Assembly: GCA_016802295.1 (NCBI GenBank)
Contig: JAESIW010000137.1
Location: 677,592-741,591, forward strand
DNA from: Brachionus rotundiformis
Taxonomy: Eukaryota > Rotifera > Eurotatoria > Ploima > Brachionidae
Length of the DNA stretch: 64,000 nucleotides
Direction of reading: 5' to 3'
Part shown: positions 1 to 13,417 of the stretch, one piece after another
How the letters are laid out: each line of letters begins with the position of its first letter
Position numbering within the stretch: position 1 is the first letter of the stretch
The notes under the pieces: generated by a model
Database searches by the model: none
The model's input: the letters and a program-made list of their open reading frames with translations, nothing else
Told to the model about the DNA's origin: nothing
Program-made: the position numbers and the translations under genes

Positions 1-1
1 A

Positions 2-3000
2 ATAAATATTCAGTGCGTTTCTATTCCGATTTTATCATTGTTGCTGGATCGACTTTACAGACTTGATTCGAATCTAATAGAAAAGCAACTTCATGGCGGC
101 AATTCAAGCATAAACGGAAGTCAACAATCATACAACAATTTTGAAAAAAGATACATGTGCAGTGAAGCAACAAGACGAGCGACGTTTAATGAATGGCCTC
201 ATATGGACTACAAATGGGTTTTACCTGATGCTCTTGCTCAAGCTGGTTTTTATCACCAACCGACACATCCTGGAGACGATAGAACAATTTGTTTTGTTTG
301 TGACCTATGTCTAGTAGCATGGGAACAACACGATCAACCATGGTCTGAACATGAACGCCATTCGCCAATTTGTCAGTTCGTTCGAGGTGAGCTGACTGAA
401 AATGTGCCTTTAGGCTTGACAGCAGCCACTCAAGCAGCTAATTTGGTCTTCAAGTCCAATGATCCAAAAGATACCGTTGTTTGCACTTCTGAATTATCAT
501 CTGAACGCTATTTTGCTATTTCAAATTCAACTGGGCACATAATTGTTTATGATTCCAAAGATATACTCAAGGCAAGTTTACTTAATTTTTGAAATAAATT
601 CATTAAGATTATTTAGAAAAAAAATTCTAATGATATTTTTTTTAAAGGAAATGATGCACGTTCAATTAATTAATGAAAGCCAGTATAACAAAGAATACAA
701 GATTAAAATACATTCACTATGCTTTTATTATCGCAATCATAAACACGTATTATACGGATCATTTACCATTAATGACGAAGTATTTATATTTTCTTTCAAC
801 ATTTTCGACATTTACCGTTCGTATCATTCGAAATCAAATAAAAAATCAAGTAAAACTCATAAAACTTCATCCAATTCTGCACCATCAAAAGGTACTTCAT
901 CTCAAAAATCGTGTTCAAAAAATTTACAAACAACACCTGTAGTACCTACAACAACAGCATCATCGACATCAACATCAACGACAGTGTTGCCAGCACAAAT
1001 AACTACAGAAACCAAAACCATCGATCCTAGCGAATTAAAAAATTCCGAAATATCTGAATTTATAACCCAAGATGTTTCTATATTCGGTGAAGGTGTAGAA
1101 TTTCAAAAGTATATGAACAATATCATTAAAATAGACTCTGATTTGACCACGAACAAAGATTTAACTCTTCAACACCAATTAAGCTCAGAAAACTCGACAA
1201 AAAACAATTCGGACGACGCATGTGAACTCAAGGATACCAAAAAAAGCAGTCAAGAAGAATTGAAAACAAAAGCAGAAACAAATCAATCACAATTGAACAG
1301 TTTTTTGAACAGCAATAAAAATCCATATTTTGACAATATGTTTTCACTGATTTTGAACTCAGAAAACCAAAAACTAAACCAGAACACAAATAGTTTTGAC
1401 TTGTTTACTCTTCCTAAAACTCAACAAGTTAACATACCCAAGCAAATAGGTTCTTTTCAAGCAGCCTTGAATGTTCAATCAAATCCAAAGACTGTACAAA
1501 GTTTAAATTTAAGTAATTTTTTAAACGTTAGATTTGAAATTATACCAAACAATTCACAAAACACTGTTGAACAGCAAACCTCTAAAAGTAAAAGTAAATA
1601 TAAAAAAAGTATCAAGATCCTAACCGTAAGTTGCCGACCTTTAAATGCATTATACTCAAATGAACCAGACATTCAGCTTAAATCTTATGAGTTTACAGAA
1701 AAATGTCTCAGTTTTAGATTAGCATCCATTGATTTAAGTTCCGAGCCTCGCACATCTTTCGATGTTAAATTAATTAATTTGTACGAAAAATACTTATGTG
1801 CTTTAGTTAACTTTAAACTTGCTCAAAATGACAACAATTCCTTCAAATTATTTAGAATAAAACACGAAGAAACAAGCTCTAGTAGCTCGACTATGACAAA
1901 TAATAGCAGTGGCTCATCACTGAACAGCGAAGCAAGAGTAAAAGCAGTTGACTCGACCGAAAATATTCAAAGCCCCAGCTGTCTAGCTGCAACATCTAGT
2001 TCACGTTTAAATTTAACTGAATTTATTCTCACATCGCTGCCGTCAAACAATTTAAATTGTAGAGTGGTATCCATAATGCCAATATCTGTGAGCTCCATAG
2101 AGGATGATGACTCAGATCTTAAATTTGTGGCTATTCTCAACGAACATGGACTAATAAGCATCATAGATCCAAACAAATGCTGCAAAGTGATTGAGTTCAA
2201 TTCACCCGATGATGACAAATTTGTTAAAATGATTTATTGTTATGGTAAGAGATATTTGACTAGAATTTTTCTTGTCATAAAAGATTTATTTTCAAAGGTA
2301 TTGATAAGATATGCGCTGTAACTGAAAAAAGTAAAGTGCACATGATTTCAACAAGAGTGTATCCAATTGTGAGCCAAAATCTCATCGATGAAATATCCGA
2401 CTCACTAAACTTGACCGAGTTGTCTACTTTTAAGAAGCTTTTAATTGACGCTCCTCTTGATTTAAATGTAAGATTAGTTAACAAATTTTCCTAAACAATG
2501 TTGTATTTTTATTAAATATGTAATTTAATAAATAATTTTTTTCCTAGAATCTATCTATTCTACATAATCTAACAATGTTTGATTCATTAAAAACAAATTT
2601 TTCTGCCAAACTACCAGCTTGTTGGAGCCTAGTTTTGGCCGAACAGCAACATCAACGAAAACATCCGCAACACATCCTAGCAGAAACAGCAAATCTTACA
2701 AAATCATGGAAGTATATAAACAATACTGTGCTGCAGAGTCAACCTGAAAATTTAAGCATAGAAATTTATTTGAATAAACCGATTCAAATCGGCTGCGTTC
2801 AGATAAAACTTAAATTTAACAAAGAAGTAAATTGCTTACATGAATTATCTATTTGGAGACAGAAGCGTATCGAAGCAAATCGAGTTGATTCAAGCATTGA
2901 TTTTAAGTAGGATTAAAGTTAAATGTTATTTAAATTAAATTATTAATACATTTAAATTAAGTCTTGGCGAAAAGAAAGAACTAATTTATGGTCCCATTGA

Positions 3001-6000
3001 CGTCCGACAGTTTCTGGATGCATCAAATTCAAAAACGTATTTGATAACAATATGTTCTCCGCGTTTGTACGAAACAAGATCAAACTTATTCTATTTGAAT
3101 ATAAAAACCTCAAATGAAAATATATTGGAACCAGAGGCATCAAGCTATAAAGATTCATCTCTTCTACAAAAAGTTCAAATAACAATTAGAAAGTATAGAC
3201 GAAACGGCTTACAGTATGAAAACATTGAGAGAGGTTTAATGCTTTCAAGAGCCTCGTTTTTCAAGTCAATTTTTTCCTATCTATTTGAAGTAAACTCTCC
3301 CGATTGTCGAGTTAAACTTATAGATATAATTAATTGGCTTTTTTATAATCAAATGGGACACATAAATTCAGATTATTTAGAGGAAATATTTTCATTTTTT
3401 GAACAAAATTTGGATAAATTTATTCAAGTTTGCTTTATTTACGGCACAAGATCCACTTCACGCAAGGCAACACTGTTACTTAGTTACTTACTAAGTCCAG
3501 TGTTTAACTCCAAGAAAAATCTTTCTATCAAACTTCTCAATTATCTACTAAAAAATTTGGATTTTTTGCACAATTTTTCAAGTAGTTCATCGATGAACTG
3601 GTATTTTGTCCTATTAAATGAATGCATGTACTTAGATGCTGACAAAACTTATGAAAAATGCTTGAATATGCTGAATAATCTGGTTTCATTCCATAAATAC
3701 GATTCATACAGTTCATTGCTAAGAATGCGATGTAACCTGTCTGGTCTAATATTCGAATCTAATCTGTTCGATTTGGACTCATGCTTAAAATTGGAAAATA
3801 GCTCTCAAAATAAATTGAGTACCAATCCAGTACCTACACAACAACATTCTCAAGTTTCACAAACAACATCGAATCCATTCAGTTTTTCTTTTGGATCTGT
3901 TGGTCTCGGAACTAATCAAAATCCTACATCGTCATCTGTAAACAATACTCATAATCTATTTAATTATCTAGAAGAAAGTTCTTCCTTAATTTCACAAACA
4001 TCAGGTTTAATTGAAGTTCTGCCACTTAATTACAAATCTGTTTCATCAAGTAGCGGATCAACCATTGAAAAAAATGGAATTAAGCAAACAAACTCTTTGT
4101 ACATACTACCTGATTATTATTCCTTAATAACTAATTCCAGTTCTCATGAAACAAATGTTGATCCTGGTTTGGATACAACTATTTTAAGTTCTATATTTAC
4201 CATGAATCAAATTCAGTACATGATCATTGATCGAATGGAACCGATGTCGAAACACTTTGTTATATTAGATTTCGGCTATCCAGTCTGTCTAAGTGATATT
4301 CAAATACCATCATGTTCAGAGATATCATCAATAAGTGTTGATATATGGTTAAACAAAGAGCAAAAAGACAGCAAGCGTCTTTGCTTATCAACAGATATTA
4401 GTTCACAATCGATAGTTTTAAACGACCTGCAGCCACCGCCAATTTGTCGATATTTAAAACTCATTTTCGTTGCTCACTCAAGCAACATTGTCAAAGCACG
4501 CATACCATTGGGCTATTATTTCGGTCATCCATTTATTTTCACTACAGAACCAAGTGAAGTTGGTCTTCCAACACGAACGAACAAACAGATGATGGCATAT
4601 CTTAGCTACCTAGAAAAACTATACGAAGATTCTAAATGCCATTATTCAATTTCAATTAATAAATTGAAAGAAATGCTGGATGATATACTTTACCCAACTG
4701 ACAATATTGGTCATTTAAAAATGATGCAATTTTCCGATTCTCAAAATTCGGAACAAATTCAAAAAATTAAAGATCAATATAACGAATGTCTTGACTATCA
4801 ATTTAAACTTAATCTAAATCATCAATTAATAAGAAAGTTGAATGCCAATCATTCTGAAACAAATTCAAATATTGGTTTTGATAAAAATATGACCGATATG
4901 TCACAAGATCAGCTAAGAGTGTGCAATTTAATGTTGATCAAGACTATCTTAAACTTGTCGAACGATAAATTAAGCACAAGAATAACTAAAAATGATGCAT
5001 TGAATATTTTCAATAGTTTGTGTGTAAATGCCTGTTTAGACAGAGAGTGCTCGTGGCTATTGATTAGACTATGTCAAAACGAAGAATGGTGGGGAGATTT
5101 TGTGCGTGATTCTCTTAAGCTCTATTTTGTCAAGCAATTAAAGCAACCAGTTCATTTAAGTCGAATTTTTGCTACTTTAAACGAAATGTGTGTTAAATCG
5201 TTGTCTGGAAAACAGAGTCACAATCTTTTTAACAGTATGTTCGGCTTGGTCGAAGAGATGCTTCAAGGCCTCAATGAAGAAAAGCCGGTAGAAGTGACAT
5301 CTCTTGAATGGATTCTTTTATTTATATCTCGTTTACTAAGTGTAACAGTAAAAAGCAAAGAAATAAATAGATGGGAATTTTTAGAGAACGTACATACTAA
5401 TACCAAATCGAAAACAAGTCCAGCAATACGACAAAAAACAAAAATTAAAAAAAAATTCTTTCAATCAAATAAGTATTTGACATGGAACAAAATAAAAGAA
5501 ACACGAAAAAATTTAGAAAAATATAAAAAAAATCTTTGGAAATCAGACATTAATAACCCAAATCGGGATGGGTCCAACAATGATGGAAAATTTATACGAA
5601 AATTTACCATGTCACGTGATTTATCACTCAGAGTGTGCAAATTAATAGGAAAATTGTTGGTGTCCGCCAATTCATATTGTTCCAGCGATCTATTTGTGCT
5701 ATCGTGTCGAATAATTTCACATTTATGCTGCAATAGCACACCATCAATCAATTTGAATGAAGTTTTCCTTAAACAAGATCTGACTCAATTGATTTTATTA
5801 AATGTATCAGCTGAATTTAATCATGGCTCTGTTTGTTGGGGCTCTCCGTGGAGTCAACATGCACTCATAAGTCTTTTGTTAGATATAATTGAGAGTGAAA
5901 AACCAGAGCCGATTCTAAAGGCAAAAAAAAATGAACCAAACGTGGAAAAAAGCTTAAGAATGATCGAAGAATTAGACGAAGCTGGACCAGACAGAAAAAT

Positions 6001-9000
6001 AAATCCTACCAATATGAATGATGCTGTTAAAATGACTAGTAATATAGCACAAAATTTTTCCCATATTGCCGATATTCTGACAAATCATTTGTCAAGTGAG
6101 GACAAAGAAAGTCCAGAAAAAGAAATTTCGCTCTCTAATGAACAAAATTACATCAACAATTTGGTTGAAAGTGCAATGAATAAGAAATTAGAAGAGATCA
6201 AGAACAACATTGTGACACCACTTCAGCAAATGAACAATTTGTTTGGTTCCAACACATCTGGCTTTACCTCCAAGAAGCCAGCAACACAATTTCCTAAAGC
6301 ATTCAAAATAAATCAGGATTTAAAAACATGCATTGACAACCGTTTGGAATCGAGCTATTACAAGACGTTGGAGTTCTTTTTTAACATGCGTGTAAAGCTA
6401 TTAAATGAACAACTCAACAATTCAATTGCTGATACACAGTGTAGCTCTGACACAGCTGATGTGGAATACTTTGAATATAAAATAGAGCCTTTATCATCTA
6501 TAAAATTGATACAAGAAACCCTTCAATCGTTATTCGAAGATCTTACATCTATTAATATTGAAAATTTGCTTTCATTTTGGTTAAATTTGTCAGTTTCAAA
6601 CCTAAATTCGACTGAAAATCACGACACAGCTAGAGAGAATCCTATACTCAGCTTAGATGAAGAAACATGTCTTAAGCTAATCAGATATTTGAATCAGTAT
6701 CCATACATGACTGTTAAAACATGGCATCTTTCATTTCGATTATTTAATGTTCTTCTAGACTTTGATTCATCGATAGCATTTTTTTTTTCTGAAAATGACT
6801 TGCTTTATAAACTTGTTTATAAATTTTTGAGTTCGAATGAAAATTTGATCGGTGATGAATGTTGTTTGTCAATGATGGAATTTTTGAAAAAAGTTGAAAA
6901 ATCTCTCGATACCGATGCTGAAAGACAGTTTAAATTAAAATTGTTCGAATTGCTAAACTCAAGTCTTGACCTAAACCTAGGATGCATTTCACGATCTCAA
7001 GGACCAGTCGACGCTCAAGTCTCTTTAATCGAATACTTGAGTACTTTGGACTTTCTAAAGTGTTACGATTTTAATAGTGAACAGCAAGAATTCGAAGCAT
7101 ATCTTACCAATTATTTTTCCCTATTGTCACATTTAATTCGGCACCACATAAATACATATCCGAGAGTATCACTCAAAGGCCTTATTAGTCCAAGATCATG
7201 TTTTTCTAGCGTCTTAAGCTCCCTTTTATTTGGTCAAAAAGACAAATTTAAATTTACTGATATGGTTCAGACAAATCAATTTTCGCCAAAAAAAGAATGG
7301 AACAAGCGTTCGTCACAATCGGTTCAATGCAGTCGAGATCTTTTGATGTGTTTGCTTTTAAAATTTGGCATCGGCTTTTTAATTGATATCAAGATAAGTG
7401 TTTGCGAGACTAGTGAAGAAAGCATTGACCGAGAGCCAATTTTGGATAGCCAAGAAATTGAAGACGGAGATAATTTATATGAAGAGGACGATTTACTGTT
7501 ACAGCAGTTATTTTTGTACGAATTACAGATAAATGAAACTGATTTAGGTTCAGAAGCTAATTTTGAAAATGAGCTGATTGACTCGAATCTAATAGAAAAT
7601 AGCTCAGACAGAGCACAAACAAGCAAATTATACTCATCAAAATTAAATTTGACCAAAAGTTTATCCGATAATAACCTAAAACGAAAAAAATTAGTTCGAT
7701 TAATTTCAAATAGCTGTCTTGAAATTTTTATCGAATCACTTGCTCTTTGCCAAAGTAGCGCATTAGCAATGGTAATAAGCAATAGTGGTTACCCGATTGA
7801 AATTGGGCTAGATGATGTGCAAACCCCTGGTGACGGCTTATTTCTGCTCTTGAGATCTATAGTCGCATCAGCACCACTTAAACTGGTCGAGCCATCTTTT
7901 AATTATTTGCAAAAAATGAAAAGACTATCTGAACCATTGTTATGGCTATTTTCTTTTATGTTCCAAAATGAATCAGTTATTAAGGCATTTATTGACAAAA
8001 ATGGAATCGAAATTATTTCCAAAGGTTTGAGTGTTACTACTAAGCAATTGCTGTATTCAGGACCATGTATAGTGTCTTCCTTGATGAATTTGATTGACTC
8101 GGAACGGCAACAATTGAAAAACAACGAAACTGATTCTACCGAAGGCTTTACAAATTTTGCTCAATATGGCTCAATTGTTTGCACTAATCCAAGCGGCAAT
8201 CCAGTCGATATACTCATACAGAATTCTACACCACACAGACGCATAAGATCTTCTATATGGTCATATCACTTTCAACCTGATGAAAATAAGGTCGGCTTGT
8301 ATCTTAGTTTTCCATACGCATTCTTGTTGAAAGAGGTTCACATTTTACCTCATACAGTATCGTTTGGCAATTGTCCAGCATACGTCTCAATCGAAGTTTC
8401 ACGTGATGGTTCATTTATGACACCAATTGGTCCTCCTGTGTACACGATGGGAATGTCATGCATTAAAATGCAGTTAAATAAATCAGAGCTAGTTAATTCA
8501 GTTCAAATAAATTTATACAAATCAAAAGATTCTCAAATGATCGGTCTGTCTCAAATAAAGCTTCTTGGCTATCCGATGTTTGAGAATATGCTTTCAGCTA
8601 AACCAGATATGATGCTTACACCAGTTGAAGATCTAGTAAGCCGAAGTAACATGGGATGGCTAAGACTACTCTATATGTGTCTGACATCCGTTCCCCAAAT
8701 AGAATCTCTTGTGTGTGAAAAAATACAAGACTCTACAATGCTGTTGTGTACTAGACTGCTCTGCTCCCCGGCAATGATCATTTATGACCGAATAACCGAA
8801 ATCATATTGTTGAAATTAAGCAAATATAACCATCTTCGAAGTCTTGAAATTACAAAATGTCTCCTTAGAGCCGAAAGTGGATCACATTTAGGACTCTATA
8901 ATCTTCCTCATGGAGTTTTAATGGAAACTTTAGTAAATATTCTTTGCCAAATCAGTCAGAATTTGGACCCCGAACTACAATTAAAATATAGTCAAATTAT

Positions 9001-12000
9001 TTTTGAATGGGTTGAAGAGACCGTAAATTCAAACCACAAACAGCCTTCAAGCATGATATTTCATTGTGTAGCTTGTATCATTTTCAAAAAAAATCAGTTA
9101 CCACAAATTAACAATTCACTTGTTGAAAATCTGATTTCGTATTCGATGACCATTAAAGAATACTATACAAAGCAATCTGTTAACTGGCTATTGTGTGCTT
9201 TATTTCACAAAGAGCCTCCAAAAATAGAATGCTTTATTAGAACATTGAAGTCAAAACCAGCATCTGAAGATTTGATTGATAGTCTTAGCTATGTAATACA
9301 GAGTGATGAAGTTTTGAAATTATTTTTGAATAGTGAATACTTTAAAGATTTTATTGAAGAATTTAATTTTGATCTAACAGTGAAAAATGTTAGTTTGGCA
9401 AAACTTAAAGTTCTAATTGGAATAGCTGATTTTGAAGACGGACAAAAATGGCTAGGCTCTGATGCGGCCTGTTTTATCTGGCAAGGAGTTATTAAACTTT
9501 TATCAACTAATTGTTTGAAATTTTCCGAACAAATTAGAGCACTTAGCATTAGACTAATAAAAAAATTGGTTTTTTTAAATGAAAAAAATCAGATTTTATT
9601 TTCAAATTTCATAACTCAAATGATAAAGGATGCTTGTAATGTGAAATCAGAGAATCATCAAAATGAATATTTATTTCCAGCAATTTCCGGATTTTTACAT
9701 CAATTAATACTTCAGGTTCTTCTTGATGATCAAACAATCTTAATTAATTTAACTCACACAAATTCATTCAAATCTTTGTGTAATTCGAGCATTGGAAATT
9801 TTTTTCATCCGAAATTTTCAACTGGAAGTTATTGCACTGTATTGGAGGTTCCACTGAGCAAATTATGCTCCTCCTTAAGCTCAAAACTCACCGATTTACC
9901 ATCTTCTATTTTAAAAACATCTGGCCAGCAAGAAAGCTGCAACTCTTCGAATGAAAATTATCCTGATGTCAAAGATTTTATTCACAAAATCAAAAATGAA
10001 AAAAAAGAAACCAAAATTGAATCAAATGACATGAAAATTCGCTTCTATATTCGAATAAACGATTTAAACTACTTAATTCCAAACGATTTAAGTATTGAGA
10101 AGTTGATAGATTTTTACATTCATACTTCTGGTGTCACTCATGTTACTTGTTTAAATATCACAGTTTCTTCAGACGACATGTCGGATCATTTACAGATGAA
10201 TTCGGTTCCAAGCAAATTCAGCTCACCTCTGGAAACTTATGTAAGATCTAATGGCTTAACAGTACTAGCCGAGAGATTGCCAATTTTAATGCCATTTATT
10301 CATGAACCATTATTGAATATAACTGATAAGGATAGAGCTAGTAGCCAACCTGAACAACCAAAGACATCTCCTGATTTCGTTGATTATGTTATCATGAACG
10401 AATCAGATGGACCTTTTGCAGACGAAATGTACAATGAAATGCCTGTGGCTACCACAAATTCTCTTTCTAGTCAGTCTAATAAGCTAAAAAAAATGACAAT
10501 GCCACCTCATGCGTTTATTGCGTTTGGACTATTTCTTAAGATTCCTGGATACGCATCGATTATGATGAAGAACAAAAAGCAAGCTCAATCGATTCTAAAA
10601 TTACTTCTTGGTGCAAATAAAAGTAAAGAAGATGAATTCGGATTAAGTTTGTCAACGATGCCCTTCAGCTCACTTAAGGACTTACTTATTGAAAGTAAGC
10701 TCGTTGAAAATAGAACTGAATTGATCAAATTTATTCATAAAAATCAAATTCTCACATTTATTTTATCGATTTTATCAAATATTAGTCATCATCCACATCG
10801 TCAAAGAGAGCCACATTTTGTCCAAAATGTGGTTTCTGACTGCATGGTTAATTCAAGTGAAACATCGGGATTGACAAGTGAAGAAAAAAGTAGCTTATAT
10901 TGGGCAAAAGGTACCGGATTCGGCACTGGTTCTACAATACAGCAATGGGATGCTGAAAAAACTTTGATGCAACAAAAAATGGATGAAGAGCATGTTGCTT
11001 GCATTTTAGAGGTATTTAAAAGATATGAAAAATTCAAATCTATTTTTAAATCAAAAATTTTATTTTGAGAATATTGAACTATCAGTCAGTAGTGATGATT
11101 TAACATTATTTAATTTCTAGATAAAACTTAGTTATCTTTAAATGTTTTAATAATTATTTAAATTTTTAAAGGAAAATATTATTTAATATATAAACTAAAA
11201 TAGAATTAATTTATTTAAGATTTTGTCAAGTTTCATTGAATGCTGTGAGTATGTTAATGACGACATCCTCGAGCTTATTGATCATTCATGTGTTATCAAT
11301 GCTCTTTCTTCATATCTAAGAAATGATTCAGTACTCGACATATCGCGACATATTCCACTATATAAATCGGCTCTTAGGCTTTTGCAATCGCTCATTTTAT
11401 CGGAACAACTGCGCACTTTGATCGAACAATGCAATATATTTGAATTAATTAAGAACATGAAACAGTTTGTGGACAGTTATACTCAGCGAATTAGACTTAC
11501 TGAAGAAGAGGGTGACTTCGCTAGTTTAGTCCCTGTTTTGAACAGTACGTATGATTTGGTTCTGAAATATGTAAAACCAGTTGAAGAGATACAAACTAAT
11601 GTGAATGAGATAAATTTAGATGACCATGATATTGATAAAATGTATTGTGAATGCTTAAAAAATTACCAATTCGATACTTTTACAATAGTCTCAGAGAATA
11701 CAAATGGTTTATTCAAATCTAATTTGCCTTTTTATTATGAGAGTTCTTTGAATGACTTGTCGACAAATTTCAACAATGCAAATAGGGCAAAACGTTTAGC
11801 TCAAGAAACAGTAACTTTATCTAACTCACTACCGCTCTCGTTTAGTAGTAGTGTTTTCGTTCGTTGCGACGAAGAACGTTTAGACGTGATGAAGGTGCTT
11901 ATAACAGGTCCGCAGGATACTCCCTATGCAAATGGCTGTTTTGAGTTCGATGTTTTCTTTCCATCTGATTATCCTGAGTCGCCACCGATGATAAACTTGC

Positions 12001-12635
12001 AGACAACAGGAAATCAAACTGTTCGTTTTAATCCGAATCTGTATCATGACGGAAAAGTGTGCCTAAGCATCCTCAATACTTGGCATGGTAGACCAGAGGA
12101 GCGATGGAACGGACAAACATCGAGCTTTTTACAAGTTTTAGTATCAATTCAATCTTTAATTCTTGTATCCGAGCCATATTTCAATGAGCCTGGTTACGAA
12201 AGGTCTCGCGGAACACCAGCAGGAACAATTGCTTCTATTGAACATGATGCCAACATTCGACAAGCCACAGTTCGTTGGGCTATGCTAGAAATGATCAAAA
12301 AACCTCCGCCATGTTTTAAAGAAGTTATTCAAAAGCATTTTTATCTAAAGAAAAAGGAGATTAAGGAACAATGTGAATTATGGTTCAGAGAGCTTGAATC
12401 TCATGTCAACGATAAACAAATTGGTGCTTCTATGCTAAAGAATGCTGTTGCTCTTAAGGTAAGTTTATTTGGTTGAATCATTTAGTCGAATAATTTAATC
12501 ATTTTTTAGCGACACATGGGTCAACTGTTCGAGCTTTTAGACAAATTAAAGCTAGAAGATCAAACAGATGATGAAGACTGTTCGAATAAAACACTCGAAG
12601 AAAGTCAAGATTGTGTTGATGAAATGAAAAAATAA
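2..12635 (+). CDS. BIRC6: BIRC6/BRUCE, giant BIR-domain E2/E3 ubiquitin ligase (5' end outside window)
   Basis: Anti-apoptotic ubiquitin-conjugating protein of membranes and midbody; the family binds caspases and SMAC through its BIR and transfers ubiquitin through a C-terminal UBC. Seven exons join in frame: 2-571, 648-2244, 2298-2467, 2548-2906, 2962-11011, 11220-12458, 12510-12635, giving 4036 residues; reading is open to the window edge, so roughly 200-270 N-terminal residues are missing. Near residue 97 lies the zinc-binding BIR pattern CFVC...WSEHERHSPIC. The long middle is helical repeat-like with low-complexity Ser/Asn patches. The UBC fold is near the C terminus, with NPNLYHDGKVCLSILNTWHG; the catalytic Cys codon is 12060-12062. 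The 8,050-bp fifth exon has no intron. The first intron (572-647) has a GC donor. Seen: domains and frame; family function is established knowledge. The identification is very secure. Confidence 0.96.
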
Positions 12636-13417
12636 TCAATCAGATCTATTTTTAGATATTTTTCTATTTTAAAGTTTTAGATATTTTCGCTCGGGCAAAT
12701 TAATTAAAATTTATTATTTGACTTTTTGCTGATTTTAATCTTACAGTCTAATCACGTAAAGATTTTACTTTGCGTGATTTAAAGTCTTACCAAATCAAGC
12801 CAAATATTGCAAAGACTGTAAATTGCATTATTAATTTAACTTATTAAGGTATAAATATTGATAATTTTTTTTGTATTTTTTAATTTTTTTAATATTTCGA
12901 AAAATAATAAATAAAAATTTTTCAGAAATTGCACAAATTTATTTTATCAAATAAATTTTTGATGAATTTTTAATTTAATCTAAATCACTAGTACCAATTT
13001 TAAAAATATTATAATAACACTTCTTCCAAATTTATTAAATATTATTTTGATTTTTGTTTAATAATTAAATATTTTTGTTCCTTCGAGAGCTTGAACTCAA
13101 AAACCTAATAGCGTACCAACTTGTTCGATTATGCTGCACCACTATTTAAGACACGCCTTTGGAAAAAATACTTATGTCTGGGAATATCGTATCATACTAA
13201 AAAGTGATTATTCCAATTAAAATATTTAAATTAAAAAAATAAATTTTATTTCAAATTATTAGTGGAAAAAAATTAATTATACGCAATTTAGCGAATTAAC
13301 TTTAAAAAAAAATAAGAACAATATATTTGGATTAAATTCGTCTATTAGTCTATTAGTGAATACAAAAATTTAATTTATTAAAGGTACGAAATTAATATTA
13401 GAAACAATTGTATTGAT
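12636..13417. other. Convergent 3' intergenic region, BIRC6 / BAZ1-like gene
   Basis: AT-rich non-coding stretch holding the 3' ends of two convergent genes. It contains a short-loop hairpin at 12750-12779 and AATAAA-type poly(A) candidates around 12906-12915, which are weak evidence in this base composition. A tRNA-like patch near 13083-13145 was considered and rejected. No open frame in it resembles a gene. Confidence 0.7.
12750..12779. repeat. Hairpin just downstream of BIRC6 stop
   Basis: AATCACGTAAAG (12750-12761) and CTTTGCGTGATT (12768-12779) form a 12-bp stem with one T-G position (a wobble pair in RNA) around a 6-base loop. A second, outer inverted pair, TTACAGTCT (12741-12749) and AGACTGTAA (12813-12821), encloses it. 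It lies about 115 bases past the BIRC6 stop codon, so it would fall in the 3' UTR. The function is unknown; it may be an RNA structure or the remnant of a small mobile element. Confidence 0.6.

Noticed and set aside
11069..11219. Possible second gene start at 11220 for the UBC part of BIRC6
   Set aside because: The segment from 11220 begins without ATG and continues BIRC6 exactly (CILE | ILSSFIECCEYV); the in-between is a 208-bp GT-AG intron.
13083..13145. tRNA-like patch on the minus strand (AGTTGGTA-like A box and GAGTTCAAGC B-box-like string)
   Set aside because: The two boxes are too close to allow an anticodon arm, the T-stem does not pair and no acceptor stem forms. At most a remnant of a tRNA-derived repeat.
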